A stretch of DNA of 64,000 bases, from positions 2,666,001 to 2,730,000 of the forward strand of contig CBDDFL010000001.1 in assembly GCA_965227095.1 (NCBI GenBank), read 5' to 3'. The notes beneath the pieces are model-generated. The model worked only from the letters and a program-made list of their open reading frames with translations. It was not told the DNA's origin and ran no database searches. Position numbers and translations under genes: made by a program. The stretch's first letter is position 1. Every line of letters starts with the position of its first letter. Origin of the DNA: JANQMY01 sp965227095 (GTDB taxonomy: Bacteria > Pseudomonadota > Alphaproteobacteria > JANQMY01). Shown piece after piece: positions 1-8,932 of this stretch.

Positions 1-385
1 AAATGTTTTCGCGACCCGTGAATTCAGGATGAAATCCTGTGCCAACTTCCAAAAGAGCTGCCATGCGCCCGCGCATCACGGCGTCTCCCTGTGTTGGCGA
101 CGTTATCCGCGTTAGGATCTTCAGTAGCGTCGACTTACCTGCACCGTTTTTTCCGATTATGCCGACGCGTTCGCCCGGTGCGACATCGAAGGTAATGTTC
201 TCCACCGCGCGAACCCAGTCTCCGTGTCGACTTGCGCCGAGCACGTTTGCCTCTACGATAAACGGATTGCGTTTGCCCCGAATCCAGGCCCAGAGGCGTA
301 TAAAGTCGTCTCTCAGTGTGGTGACGCCAACCTCACCCAAACGATAGGTTTTACTCAGGTTGCGGACTTCAATAATCGGAAGCAT
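1..385 (-). CDS. Polysaccharide ABC exporter ATPase, Wzt-like (3' part cut by window edge)
   Basis: This is the N-terminal ~128 residues of an ABC-2-type ATP-binding subunit that powers export of a lipid-linked polysaccharide across the inner membrane. The Walker A motif GKNGAGKST is visible, preceded by the insertion between strand 1 and Walker A (about 30 extra residues) that is usual in the Wzt/TagH group, and followed by ALLEVGTGFHPEFTGREN, which is highly typical of that group. The start ATG lies two bases after the stop of the permease gene upstream, so the two genes form one operon. The Walker B, signature motif and any C-terminal carbohydrate-binding domain lie outside the window. The family is certain; the polysaccharide exported is unknown. 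Confidence 0.9.
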   Translation of the reverse strand, partial: MLPIIEVRNLSKTYRLGEVGVTTLRDDFIRLWAWIRGKRNPFIVEANVLGASRHGDWVRAVENITFDVAPGERVGIIGKNGAGKSTLLKILTRITSPTQGDAVMRGRMAALLEVGTGFHPEFTGRENI

Positions 386-387
386 AT

Positions 388-1248
388 TCAAACAGTATCC
401 ATGAAGTTTTTCTCGACACGCGAAAACAGCATCATACCAATCGCTAAAAGCGTGAGAGTGATGCTGACACTCAAAAAGCACTGTTCAACTTTGATCGTAC
501 CTTCGCCTAACACCGCGAATCGATAAATCTCAAATATGGGCGTGAGTGGGTTGAGGCTGGCCAGTAATTGGTAGTGTTCCGGCACCATTGATAGTGGGTA
601 CACGACAGGTGTCACAAACATCCACAATCCTATGGCAAAGCCGTGTATTTGTTTGAAATCGCGGTATTTACTGTTTAGTGCCGCGAGAATAAGACCGAAG
701 GCAAGCGCATTGGCAGAAATGAACAGGACGACCGCGGGTACGATGAGTAGGGACCAGGCATTAAACGTAAGTTCATACTCAGTAAACTGATCGAAATAGA
801 TCCAAAACCCAGCAAAAAACACAATCTGCACGAAGAAGCGAGTAATATTCATAGCCAATTTTGCGATCGGTGGGATCACGCGGGGAAAATAAACTTTTCC
901 GAATAGTTGTACATTGTCTTGGAAAGTGTTTGCTGTCGCAGAGAAGCTCTCGGAAAACAGTCCCCAACACATGGCTCCGCACAAATAGAACAGGTACTTC
1001 GGTTGGCCATCCGTTGAAAGTTGAGCCAAGTTCCCGAAAATCAGTGTAAAGATGACAGACGAAATGAAAGGTATAAGAACGAACCACGCAGGCCCTAATA
1101 TACTTTGTTTGTAGGGCGCAAGTATCTCGCGACGGCATAGTGCAAAAAGTAAATCTCTAAAACGAATTATCTCAGAAATGTTGAGAAAAGAGATGGCGTC
1201 GGCAGATTTAATGTGGATTTCGGGTGGTGATTTACTTGTGGGCTTCAT
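388..1248 (-). CDS. ABC-2 type polysaccharide export permease, Wzm-like
   Basis: This 286-residue integral membrane protein is the transmembrane subunit of a polysaccharide ABC exporter. It has a cytoplasmic amphipathic N-terminus and about six hydrophobic segments, with the characteristic RRDLLFALCRRE-like entry region (here IIRFRDLLFALCRREI) and a late NPLTPIFEIYRFAVLG segment shared by ABC2_membrane O-antigen and teichoic acid permeases. Length is normal for the family (about 260-290). It is immediately followed by the ATPase gene, and the pair would export a sugar polymer made by the glycosyltransferases nearby. Which polymer (O-antigen, capsule or exopolysaccharide) is not shown by the sequence. 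Confidence 0.92.
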   Translation of the reverse strand: MKPTSKSPPEIHIKSADAISFLNISEIIRFRDLLFALCRREILAPYKQSILGPAWFVLIPFISSVIFTLIFGNLAQLSTDGQPKYLFYLCGAMCWGLFSESFSATANTFQDNVQLFGKVYFPRVIPPIAKLAMNITRFFVQIVFFAGFWIYFDQFTEYELTFNAWSLLIVPAVVLFISANALAFGLILAALNSKYRDFKQIHGFAIGLWMFVTPVVYPLSMVPEHYQLLASLNPLTPIFEIYRFAVLGEGTIKVEQCFLSVSITLTLLAIGMMLFSRVEKNFMDTV

Positions 1249-1602
1249 TGTGTTTTTCCAAAAAGCCTATCTTGATCCAAATATTGACATCTCTCAGACA
1301 ATACGGGGACTAGAATGGGCTTCCGCAAGGTGGTCAATATCTCGGTAAAAAAAAGAGATTCGCGGCACGGAAGGCTGTAAAGTGCCTGCGCATTCATTGC
1401 GATTGCTCGTTAGATTTGCGGTGAGACAATTTCTTTGGTCGCCGATAATGTTTCTTTGGATTTTAGCAGCGGCTTGTCCACATATCATTCCCTGAATTGG
1501 GTATACTGTATAGATGTAACCAACAATGCTTGGGGATTAATCCCTTGCGTGTGTGTATCTTCTGTCTGACCAAATGTAGCCGAAGGAGAGGGGGCAAGCC
1601 AA
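1249..1602. other. Divergent intergenic region with palindromes
   Basis: This 354-bp gap separates the minus-strand exporter operon from the plus-strand glycosyltransferase-like gene and must hold both promoters. I see a perfect 12-bp palindrome GGGATTAATCCC at 1533-1544 and the near-symmetric GTATACTGTATAG at 1501-1513. No convincing coding frame is present: a 64-codon minus frame at 1294-1488 lacks a ribosome binding site and family character. The palindromes are candidate operators only. Confidence 0.4.
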
Positions 1603-2787
1603 TTGAGTATCAGATTTGTGTTTTATACGACCACGCCGCCACACAATGGTACGCATCGGCTATTTTTCAGATATCTATCAAGGGACCTACAGGCGCAAGG
1701 GCACGAAACCGTTTTTTCGGATCCTCCCGATTTGCAATTGGATAGGGCAGACGTGCTGATCACTAAGCCAGGTGACGTGAATATAAAAGAGATTAAAAAC
1801 AACTTTCCCCGACTTTTGGTTGGTCTTGTTCACCCTACGGATTATACTACGAACCTTCTATCCGATACAAAGGCGGCGGACTTTTTCATTTGCGGTTGCC
1901 TAGAAGAACAAGATTACTACCTGAAATATAATCGAAACACTTTTGTACTTCCGCATATTGAGAACGAATGGCCGGTTGCAAAATGTCATTTGCAAAATGA
2001 TGAAGTCACATTGGGCTATCACGGAAACTTGCATCACCTTGAACAATTCCTTGGTCGCGCAGAGTTGGCGATAAATGCCCTTGCTCGGCGTTTCCAGCTA
2101 AGGATAAAGGTGATTTACAATACCGAACTCGGCGAGTGGCATATTGGTCGGCCAGATATTCCTGTAACCGTTGTTCCATGGGACTTGGACACACTGGCAT
2201 ACGAGTTAATGGACGTCGATATTGGGCTGGTTCCCGCTACGAGTCCCATTTCTGAATCCGAGCGTTTGGAAATTGTGGACTATGTTCTTGATGATTCCTC
2301 TGGGGATGTGGGCGGATTTAGAAACGACTATGTGATCAGATTCAAAAATTCCACAAACGCCGGCAGAGCATTCGTGTTTATGCAACTTGGAATTCCCGTC
2401 GTGGGCGACTTTTGTCCGGAACTGTGTTCTGTCATTCAGCATGGATATAGTGGTTTCCTAGCGCACAGTGCTCATGGTTGGCACGATTCGTTGACCAAAC
2501 TAGTAAGTTCGGTCGACGTCAGGCGGAGTACTGCGCACCAAGCACGGCGTTATTTTGAATCTCGATATAATCGGGAGCACTATGCTAGAAATTTCACACA
2601 TTTTGTATCTGAATTGCTCAATCTTCAATCGTCTGGATCTCTTGAAACGCAACCCTTCTTTGATGCGGGGAGTGCGTATGTTCCGCAAGATGGGTCGAAA
2701 AACCCAAAAGAATCCCTACAGAAATTTCAAAAGTTTGGGGCGGTACTTGGATCAAAGTTTGGTTTCTTTGGAAGGCTAAATCGATAA
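1603..2787 (+). CDS. Glycosyltransferase-like protein (GT-B type, family unclear)
   Basis: The 394-residue soluble protein opens with IRFVFYTTTPPHNGTHRL, resembling the first beta strand and glycine loop of GT-B glycosyltransferases, and its C-terminal half contains a nucleotide-sugar-site-like stretch (KNSTNAGRAFVFMQLGIP followed by a conserved-looking GYSGFLAHS segment) as in GT4 enzymes. The usual EX7E element is not obvious, so it may be divergent. Start is a TTG at 1603, chosen because GGAGAGGGGG lies eight bases upstream and no better in-frame start precedes it. It stands between the polysaccharide exporter and a methyltransferase, consistent with a role in glycan assembly; donor and acceptor are unknown. 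Confidence 0.6.
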   Translation: MSIRFVFYTTTPPHNGTHRLFFRYLSRDLQAQGHETVFSDPPDLQLDRADVLITKPGDVNIKEIKNNFPRLLVGLVHPTDYTTNLLSDTKAADFFICGCLEEQDYYLKYNRNTFVLPHIENEWPVAKCHLQNDEVTLGYHGNLHHLEQFLGRAELAINALARRFQLRIKVIYNTELGEWHIGRPDIPVTVVPWDLDTLAYELMDVDIGLVPATSPISESERLEIVDYVLDDSSGDVGGFRNDYVIRFKNSTNAGRAFVFMQLGIPVVGDFCPELCSVIQHGYSGFLAHSAHGWHDSLTKLVSSVDVRRSTAHQARRYFESRYNREHYARNFTHFVSELLNLQSSGSLETQPFFDAGSAYVPQDGSKNPKESLQKFQKFGAVLGSKFGFFGRLNR

Positions 2788-2898
2788 CTTGATCGTCAAC
2801 ATTCGTTCATTCTAAACACAAAGACTTCGTGCTGGTTTTGTGTCTGGCATATAAGTTCTTGTACTGTTCACTCTTTTAAGAGGAATATTGCGACAACC

Positions 2899-3654
2899 AT
2901 GGTCGTTGATCCCAAAAAAATTGCCAAAATGTTCGAGGAAACCCCGAACACTCATGAGTTTTCAAGCGGCAGTAGCTTTTCAGACCGGCCCGCCGTTCAG
3001 AGGGCACTAAAAGAAATTTTTGCGCGTATAGCAGATACAGAAGTCTTAAGGCCTGGCGATCGCGTCTTGGATGTTGGATTTGGTAGCGGCCAAGTCGCCC
3101 AACGGATGATTGCGGAATTCGGCGTTGAATATGATGGTCTCAGCATCGACGACGCATCCGTTCAAGAAGCTAAGAAAATTGGGATCAATGCTCTGCATGC
3201 AGATATGCATGATATTCCTGCTGCTGACGGAAGCTACGACGTTTTATGGGCTAGTCATGTGCTAGAACACAGTCCAGCGCCCTACCTAGCTTTGAAAGAG
3301 TGGTTTCGTGTTCTTTCCGACGGAGGCATTCTTGTTCTGTGGGGGCCAATTGGGCGTGACTTCAAAGGGCAAAATGACGGTACCGTTGTCTATGGCTGCA
3401 AAGCTCATATCGTCACCCCGACTGAATGGCAGTATAAGTGGCTTTTCGAAATATCCGGGTTCGAAGTTTTTGGTGAGTTCGACATTCCATATCAAATCGC
3501 GAATGACATACAAGAGAAGCGATTTGCGCGTCTTAATTACTGGCAGGAGCTACTTCGAAAATTCGACCTCAGCTTGCGCCCGCACCGCCAACCAGGGACT
3601 GCTTTCTTGTTTCTCTGCCGAAAGAAAGTGCGAGATGATGGTGAATTGAATTAG
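2899..3654 (+). CDS. Class I SAM-dependent methyltransferase
   Basis: The 251-residue protein carries a Rossmann-fold methyltransferase core: motif I VLDVGFGSGQVA at about residues 55-66, an acidic residue ending strand 2 (YDGLSIDD), and a post-I motif YDVLWASHVLEHSPAPY typical of Methyltransf_11 enzymes, followed by LSDGGILVLWGP. The substrate is unknown; position in a polysaccharide locus suggests a sugar or lipid-carrier methylation, as an inference. It follows the glycosyltransferase-like gene by 111 bp and ends 71 bp from the convergent acyltransferase gene. An AAGAGGAA ribosome binding site lies about 13 bases before the ATG. Confidence 0.85.
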   Translation: MVVDPKKIAKMFEETPNTHEFSSGSSFSDRPAVQRALKEIFARIADTEVLRPGDRVLDVGFGSGQVAQRMIAEFGVEYDGLSIDDASVQEAKKIGINALHADMHDIPAADGSYDVLWASHVLEHSPAPYLALKEWFRVLSDGGILVLWGPIGRDFKGQNDGTVVYGCKAHIVTPTEWQYKWLFEISGFEVFGEFDIPYQIANDIQEKRFARLNYWQELLRKFDLSLRPHRQPGTAFLFLCRKKVRDDGELN

Positions 3655-3725
3655 TTGCTCCATGCAACTTCGAATGCGCGTCAGCTCGAACGAACACTGT
3701 AATTGAGGGGGGACAGGTCAATGTG

Positions 3726-5645
3726 TCAAAGGTTACTCAGCAGGGGATGCGTTTTAAGAAGATTGCCCACAAAAACCGCCCCGTTCTGTGTCAGGTGATT
3801 GCCGTCGTAAGAAATCAAATGTCCGTCTGGTGTGAACTGAGGACAGGTATCGATCTCTCCACAAACTTCTTGAATGATGTTTACAAATTTTCCCTCGCCA
3901 ATTACCGCGTTCATTTTCTTGTTGGTAAGGTCGACCTTTTCCATGACCGTGCCTTTAAGGGCTGTTTTGTCCGATAAAGAAAGTCCAAGATATTCAGTAG
4001 GCGATTTTCTAGGTCCGAAATTCTTGATACCTAATATGATGAGTTGTTGATTCTCGCGAAGATTGAAGTTGAGGATCGTTTTCGGGAGCCGTTCGATTGA
4101 CCATTCCTTCCAGAATGCCGATAGAAAAATGACATCGGCTTGTCTGATAATCGACTGGTAGGTCCGAAGATCCGCAGTTTCCGCGCAAAGCGGTCTGTCT
4201 TTGCGGTCGACGAAATTAAGATGTGGTTCTTCGCCCCAATATATTTGGCATTTTGCCTCAATCCGAACGGTGCGAACCTGAAAACCGTCGAGAATATGTG
4301 CTTCCTTGGCCATGTTGAAAAAATCCATGGCGTAGGAATCACCTATGATCAGCGCTTTCCTTTGCGACGTATTGTCGAACGCTTTTGCAGGATATTGATG
4401 TCGCGAAAAATCAGCGCGCACATAGCGGCCTCTTGCTTCTGGAGACACAATCAAATCCGCATCTGCTTTTTGATAGCGGTTCGCGAACCCGTCACTCTTC
4501 ATACCGTAGAGACCAAAAAGTAGAAGCAACACGCTAATTGCAGCCGACGAGGCGAATACCGTTGTCCTTGAAACGCGATTGCGATCTCGAAAGGGGCGCT
4601 CGATATATCTCCAGGTGAGGTAACTCAAGACCAATGCGAGAATCATTAGCGGCAAATATTCCAATGGAGCAGCGTTGTATGAAAACCCCCATCGGTAATA
4701 TGTATAGAGCGGTTGATGCCACAGATAGAGGCTGTAGCTGATTAGTCCGATGCCGACGAAAACCGGCTGAGACAATATTTGGTAGGTGATGGTGCCTGGC
4801 CTTGAATGCCGCAACACGAGAAATGTTCCGCCAACGGGCAAAAGTGAAAACACGCTGGGGTGGGGCGTGTCCTCGTCAAAGAACACGAAAGAAAAAGCAA
4901 TCAACGCAAATCCCACCATCGACAGCAGGTTGTCTTTCGTGGGCTGATCGTTGACGGCTTTATGCTGTGCATCGTGGGCAACAATGGCCCCGAGAGCAAA
5001 CTCCCACACTCGCCCGACTGGAAGATAAAAGGATGCCCATGCCGGTTGATTGAACCAGTAAACGTTTTGTTCGATGAATGGAGGGGCGAATGCAAGGTTT
5101 CCGCCAAACTGTGCAACCGCGAGGCTTATGGCGCCAATGGATACAATGATGGTGAAAAAGTACTTCCGGAAATATAACAACACCACCATCAGAAAGATGG
5201 GGTAGAAGATGTAAAACTGTTCCTCGACAGACAAGCTCCACGTGTGAACGAACGGGTTACTTTGTGCGTCGATCGCAAAATAATCCTGTTGCAACCAGAA
5301 CAGAATGTTCGAAACAAAAAGAACCGAAGCTGCGATTGCTTCAGACGCACCGACCGCTTGATAAGGCAAAGCCAATAGGAGGATCGGGGGTATGCTGCAC
5401 AACAAAACAAAAGAGAGCGCGGGAATTATCCGTCTGATGCGCCTTTCATAAAATCCAAGAAGAGTAAAACGTTCGCTGACTAATTCCTTTAGGATGATTG
5501 CGGTAATTAGATATCCGCTGATGACAAAAAATATGTCAACGCCCAAAAAACCTCCTTGCGCAAAATCAAAGTTGGCGTGAAAGAAAAGTACGGGCACGAC
5601 TGCCAAAGCGCGCAGTCCATCAACATCGGGGCGATAAGAAATCAT
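3726..5645 (-). CDS. Acyltransferase 3 / SGNH O-acetyltransferase (OafA-type)
   Basis: This 639-residue membrane enzyme is of the OafA/YrhL class that transfers acetyl groups to surface polysaccharides. The N-terminal half begins with YRPDVDGLRALAVVPVLFFHA, the family hallmark, and contains about ten membrane segments (Acyl_transf_3). The C-terminal ~240 residues form a periplasmic SGNH hydrolase-like domain: the block I motif is IIGDSYAMDFF and the late catalytic pair appears as DGNHLTQNG, with Asp and His three residues apart. It is the last gene of the minus operon that starts at 8207, three bases after the GT2 gene. The probable job is O-acylation of the locus polysaccharide. Confidence 0.93.
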   Translation of the reverse strand: MISYRPDVDGLRALAVVPVLFFHANFDFAQGGFLGVDIFFVISGYLITAIILKELVSERFTLLGFYERRIRRIIPALSFVLLCSIPPILLLALPYQAVGASEAIAASVLFVSNILFWLQQDYFAIDAQSNPFVHTWSLSVEEQFYIFYPIFLMVVLLYFRKYFFTIIVSIGAISLAVAQFGGNLAFAPPFIEQNVYWFNQPAWASFYLPVGRVWEFALGAIVAHDAQHKAVNDQPTKDNLLSMVGFALIAFSFVFFDEDTPHPSVFSLLPVGGTFLVLRHSRPGTITYQILSQPVFVGIGLISYSLYLWHQPLYTYYRWGFSYNAAPLEYLPLMILALVLSYLTWRYIERPFRDRNRVSRTTVFASSAAISVLLLLFGLYGMKSDGFANRYQKADADLIVSPEARGRYVRADFSRHQYPAKAFDNTSQRKALIIGDSYAMDFFNMAKEAHILDGFQVRTVRIEAKCQIYWGEEPHLNFVDRKDRPLCAETADLRTYQSIIRQADVIFLSAFWKEWSIERLPKTILNFNLRENQQLIILGIKNFGPRKSPTEYLGLSLSDKTALKGTVMEKVDLTNKKMNAVIGEGKFVNIIQEVCGEIDTCPQFTPDGHLISYDGNHLTQNGAVFVGNLLKTHPLLSNL

Positions 5646-5648
5646 GAT

Positions 5649-6410
5649 TTAAGCCGCGGTCGACCGGTTATCTCGAGCGGATGTTTGATCGCCTCTGCTG
5701 TTATAAATGCCCCGTTTCAGGCGAATGATGAAAGCGATCACTTCTGGAATTCCAAGAATGACTTTCCGCAAGGGATTGTATTTGGAGTCACCGAACTGCC
5801 GCTCGCGGTGTCTGACAATCACTTCGCTGACATTTTTAGCATTTCTATGAATGGCAATAAGCGGCAAGTAGCGATGATCGTTTTTCCGCCAGGGGAGTCC
5901 TTGGACCAGGCGCGCTCGAAAGGCGACATAGGACCCTGAGTTACTGTGCAGAGGCGTATCAAACAGTGAGATGATCAAAAGGTCGTAAAGTAAGGATGCG
6001 ATTCTAAGGATGCGTCGATGCTGGCGGCATTCCCGAAGACCCATCACCAATTCAGCACCGCCTTCAAGTTTCTCAATAAAGGCTGGTAGATCTTTCGGAT
6101 CGTCTTGGAGATCTGCATCCATCCGTATAATGAACTTACCCTGTGCCTGTTCAAACGCCGCTTTATAGGCGCCGGTCTGTCCCCCTCGTTCCGGCAAGGA
6201 GAGGACTGTCCAGCCTCTCATTTTATCCGCATATGAAAGAGCAAACTCTCCGCTTTGGTCCAAGGAGCAATCGTCGACCAAAATAACCTCAATTTCATGC
6301 CGGCATTTGGCAATTTCGGCATTGAGCTCTGGGAGCAACACGGCCAAATTTTCCCGTTCATTATGGAATGGGATGACAATTGTTAGGAACATTCCGCTGG
6401 AATTATCCAT
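5649..6410 (-). CDS. Glycosyltransferase family 2 (dolichyl-phosphate mannosyltransferase-like)
   Basis: The 253-residue GT-A enzyme has the standard GT2 layout: TIVIPFHNERENL at the N-terminus, EVILVDDCSLDQS, and the metal-binding DADLQDDP motif near residue 100. The region RGGQTGAYKAAFEQAQG matches the DPM1/GtrB-like subgroup, which transfers sugars to polyprenyl phosphate. A weak C-terminal hydrophobic segment (VILGIPEVIAFIIRL) may peripherally attach it to the membrane, but no paired transmembrane domain like that of GtrB follows. It overlaps the upstream acetyltransferase gene by eight bases and is therefore probably translationally coupled to it. Confidence 0.9.
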   Translation of the reverse strand: MDNSSGMFLTIVIPFHNERENLAVLLPELNAEIAKCRHEIEVILVDDCSLDQSGEFALSYADKMRGWTVLSLPERGGQTGAYKAAFEQAQGKFIIRMDADLQDDPKDLPAFIEKLEGGAELVMGLRECRQHRRILRIASLLYDLLIISLFDTPLHSNSGSYVAFRARLVQGLPWRKNDHRYLPLIAIHRNAKNVSEVIVRHRERQFGDSKYNPLRKVILGIPEVIAFIIRLKRGIYNSRGDQTSARDNRSTAA

Positions 6411-7173
6411 GCAAGTGGTAAGAAAAACTGGCGTCGGCGAGTAAGAAGCCCGACTTTTGATACATTCTCAGAGAAGTTTTGTTTTGTGCTTGCGTTCCCA
6501 CTCGTGCCTTCTCAGCTCCTCGCTTTTTTGCTTCGTCGAGAAACGCATTGGTTAGTTGCCGTCCGATCCCCTTTCCTCTGTGGGCAGATGAAGTGGCGAT
6601 TAAGTCGAGATTGAAAACGTTTCTTTTTTGTGTTCCTACAACAAACCCGCTTAGCTCATTGTTGTTGCCCGCAACCAGTACAAAGTCGGCGCGCCCGCCA
6701 CAGGCGTTGCGCACCCAGTCTGCACGGCTTTCGTTAGCTGCTGCGTCATCGATGAGCGGATCACTGTGAAACCTGCTTTCGGTGAAGCTTCTATACGCGA
6801 TGTCCGAGAGGGCCGTGATGTCTCGCTCGTTGTGAAACCTGGTCTTGAAAGCGCCTTCATCCTTCAATGGAAGTACATCCTCAAGGTTAGCTTCCAGTTC
6901 CAAATAGCACTCTATGAGGTGAAACCCATACTGCTCGAGGCTCCGCCGCTGTGCCGTTAGGTGTGCGGGGAGGCGACAGGCAACAAAGATCGGATCTTTA
7001 TGATCGCTTGCCTCTTTCTTTAGAATGCGCACAGCGTGGTCAAACGCTTCGTAGTTTTGTTCCCCGTTCAGATAGATCTGAAAGCACGTTTTTCCAAACA
7101 AACTACTTTCCCATGGCTTGTCCTCCAGCCGAGCACCGGCTGCGGTCAGTGCTTTTTTTGTGCGCTCCAGCAG
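6403..7173 (-). CDS. GNAT N-acetyltransferase (WecD-like); probable CTG start
   Basis: The C-terminal half holds the GNAT acetyl-CoA site: AHRGKGIGRQLTNAF (R/Q-x-x-G-x-G/A loop) followed by GTQAQNKTSLRMYQKSGF. The frame has no ATG, GTG or TTG upstream of a TTG at 7101, but starting there would cut through KPWESSLFGK, which matches the conserved WDSxFFG motif at the N-terminus of TDP-sugar acetyltransferases such as WecD. The frame stays open to 7203, and a CTG at 7173 lies nine bases after AAGG, eleven bases downstream of the epimerase stop; I take that as the start (256 residues). It likely N-acetylates an amino sugar nucleotide for the locus glycan. Confidence 0.75.
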   Translation of the reverse strand: MLERTKKALTAAGARLEDKPWESSLFGKTCFQIYLNGEQNYEAFDHAVRILKKEASDHKDPIFVACRLPAHLTAQRRSLEQYGFHLIECYLELEANLEDVLPLKDEGAFKTRFHNERDITALSDIAYRSFTESRFHSDPLIDDAAANESRADWVRNACGGRADFVLVAGNNNELSGFVVGTQKRNVFNLDLIATSSAHRGKGIGRQLTNAFLDEAKKRGAEKARVGTQAQNKTSLRMYQKSGFLLADASFSYHLHG

Positions 7174-7184
7174 GGTATTTATCC

Positions 7185-8207
7185 TTAACCTTTTATCACA
7201 AAGTCAGGTCGTTGATTTCTGACAAAGGCAACATATTCCGTAATACCCGATTCTAGACTGTATTGCGGTAGGTACCCTAGGAGCTTAGTGGCCTTTTCAA
7301 TCGAAAGCGTCCCGCGTTTCGGCCTAAATGAGTCGCGTGGGACAATTTCATATTGAAGGTCAGGGAAGGATTGTTCGAGGCATTTCACGTAATCCAGCAG
7401 GGTGTGTGCCTTGCCATGCGTGATGTTGAAGGTTTCACCGGCGCCACCGTCTTTTGTTGCCGCGAGAACAAATCCGTTCGCCGTGTCTTTCACGTAAGTG
7501 AAATCAAGGGATTCGTCTTCGCCATGAATTTTGAGTTTTTCGCCCAAGAACGCCTTTTCGACAAATATCTGGCTGACGCGGCGATTCATATCGGTCGGTC
7601 CGTAGACAGCGGATGGCCGTATGATCGTATACGGAATATCATTATAGGCACATAAACCGCGGGTGATAACCTCACCTGCAAGCTTCATGGTGCCGTAAAT
7701 TTCTTTAGGGCGGGTGGGGTGTTCTTCGTCGGCTTCCGGTGTTTGAAAATCGCCATAGACCATGCTGGACGAGGCGTAGACAAATCGCTTCGGGCAAAAT
7801 CCATCGCGCTGTTTCATTTGCCCCAGAAGCTCGATCATGTTGGTGGTGGATTCAACACTTCCCTCCATCGCCTCTTGACTGTTGAGATTATCCAATTTCG
7901 CGAGGGGGAGTGCGGCCAGGTGAAAAATGTATTCCGGCCGGTATTTTTCAAAGAGGCGGGAAACGATCGTGATATATTTCGCTTCACCGCGTTCAATGAT
8001 CACGCCGTCGCCCAACATGTCGAGGCGCATTTTACGATAATCGTGAAAATCAGTACGTGTGGTGGCGACGTACCGGCCGAAATGGTCGATGCACACAATC
8101 TTGTCGACAATGTTCTGATCGAGTAATTGCTTCGCAATAAATGTTCCGATGAAGCCCATACCACCTGTGATAAGAGCATGACGAAGATCGCTTTGTTTTT
8201 CTTCCAT
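7185..8207 (-). CDS. NAD-dependent sugar epimerase/dehydratase (SDR family)
   Basis: This 340-residue extended short-chain dehydrogenase has the NAD-binding GGMGFIG glycine motif near the N-terminus, the Ser region FVYASSSMVYGD, and the catalytic tyrosine-lysine pair in EIYGTMKLAGE. IIRPSAVYGPTDMNRR and the late FTYVKDTANGF are typical of NDP-sugar epimerases (GalE/RmlB-like, NAD_binding_4/Epimerase). It would make an activated sugar for the glycosyltransferases that follow. It is the first gene of the minus operon 8207-3726, so the promoter should lie in the 8208-8747 gap. The exact sugar cannot be deduced. Confidence 0.9.
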   Translation of the reverse strand: MEEKQSDLRHALITGGMGFIGTFIAKQLLDQNIVDKIVCIDHFGRYVATTRTDFHDYRKMRLDMLGDGVIIERGEAKYITIVSRLFEKYRPEYIFHLAALPLAKLDNLNSQEAMEGSVESTTNMIELLGQMKQRDGFCPKRFVYASSSMVYGDFQTPEADEEHPTRPKEIYGTMKLAGEVITRGLCAYNDIPYTIIRPSAVYGPTDMNRRVSQIFVEKAFLGEKLKIHGEDESLDFTYVKDTANGFVLAATKDGGAGETFNITHGKAHTLLDYVKCLEQSFPDLQYEIVPRDSFRPKRGTLSIEKATKLLGYLPQYSLESGITEYVAFVRNQRPDFVIKG

Positions 8208-8747
8208 TTTTGGCTCGCTATCTCAGTATTGTATTCTTCGGCTTTCGATCGACCATTTGGGATGGAATATTGAGGGGGACGCGTCTAATTGACTGCCGAT
8301 CGTCTCTGCGCCATTTCGATAATATTTTGGCAGGCTACCGCACTCCAACTGACGAGATTGGAGACTCAGACATCAATCCGGCCAACGCATTGGCGCGGGC
8401 TAATTGCCTGAAATTAATACGTTTATCGGTTTCTATCTTGGTTTGCCTTTGCGAAACTCAATATAGACGAAATCACCAATTTGGCGCCACAAGATCATGG
8501 TGGTGCCCGTGGCGCTACCAATACTGCCAATACCTAATTCTCATGCCGGTTTTGTGCGTTCGATTGAGAGCAAAACCAATTGTTGATTACATACTCATAC
8601 TGTGAACGTCAAGCTATGAACATGTACTCGAGGTGTTGAATGTGCTCGGGGACGTATGCGCATAAGGCCGGTCCCAAAAGCAGTCGATTGTGCTTTCGAG
8701 CGGCTTTCGGTGCCTGTGATTGATGCGGATTAAGTGAGATTTTTGGA
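8208..8747. other. Intergenic region, no supported gene
   Basis: About 540 bp separate the epimerase start from tRNA-Lys. A 131-codon plus frame at 8210-8605 has no ribosome binding site, no family resemblance and unusual Cys/Trp/Arg-rich composition, so I do not call it. The stretch should hold the promoter of the epimerase operon; no clear motif was recognised. Confidence 0.4.
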
Positions 8748-8823
8748 TGGTGAGCCCGGCAGGGATCGAACCTGCGACCCACTGATTAAAAGTCAGTTGC
8801 TCTACCGACTGAGCTACGGGCCC
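8748..8823 (-). tRNA. tRNA-Lys (anticodon TTT)
   Basis: Read on the minus strand the 76 bases fold as a cloverleaf. The acceptor stem GGGCCCG pairs with CGGGCTC with one G-U pair, the discriminator is A and CCA is encoded. The D arm contains AGCTCAGTCGGTAGAGC, the anticodon loop is CTTTTAA with anticodon TTT, and the T arm contains GGTTCGATCC. It stands alone, not in a tRNA cluster. Confidence 0.97.
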
Positions 8824-8828
8824 GAACC

Positions 8829-8856
8829 AAAAAGAAAAGCCGAGGAATCGCCTCGG
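8829..8856 (-). terminator. Rho-independent terminator of the pncC operon
   Basis: On the minus strand CCGAGG, a five-base loop and CCTCGG form a six-pair GC-rich stem followed by CTTTTCTTTTT. It lies about 75 bp downstream of the pncC-like stop and just before the tRNA-Lys gene, so it should insulate the tRNA from read-through. Confidence 0.75.
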
Positions 8857-8932
8857 AAGCGCGGAACTTAAGGGTAGCGGGCCGTCCCGTCAATACTTGG
8901 TTTTCAGCCCTTTTGCCGCCCTCGTCCGGCCC

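Noticed and set aside
1294..1488. 64-codon minus frame in the first intergenic region
   Set aside because: No binding site and no protein-like pattern; overlaps the likely promoter area.
2844..2900. Inverted repeat ACACAAA/TTTGTGT before the methyltransferase as a terminator
   Set aside because: The stem is AT-rich with a long loop and no T-tract; too weak to call.
8210..8605. 131-codon plus frame between epimerase and tRNA-Lys
   Set aside because: No ribosome binding site, odd composition and no recognisable motif; more likely untranslated.
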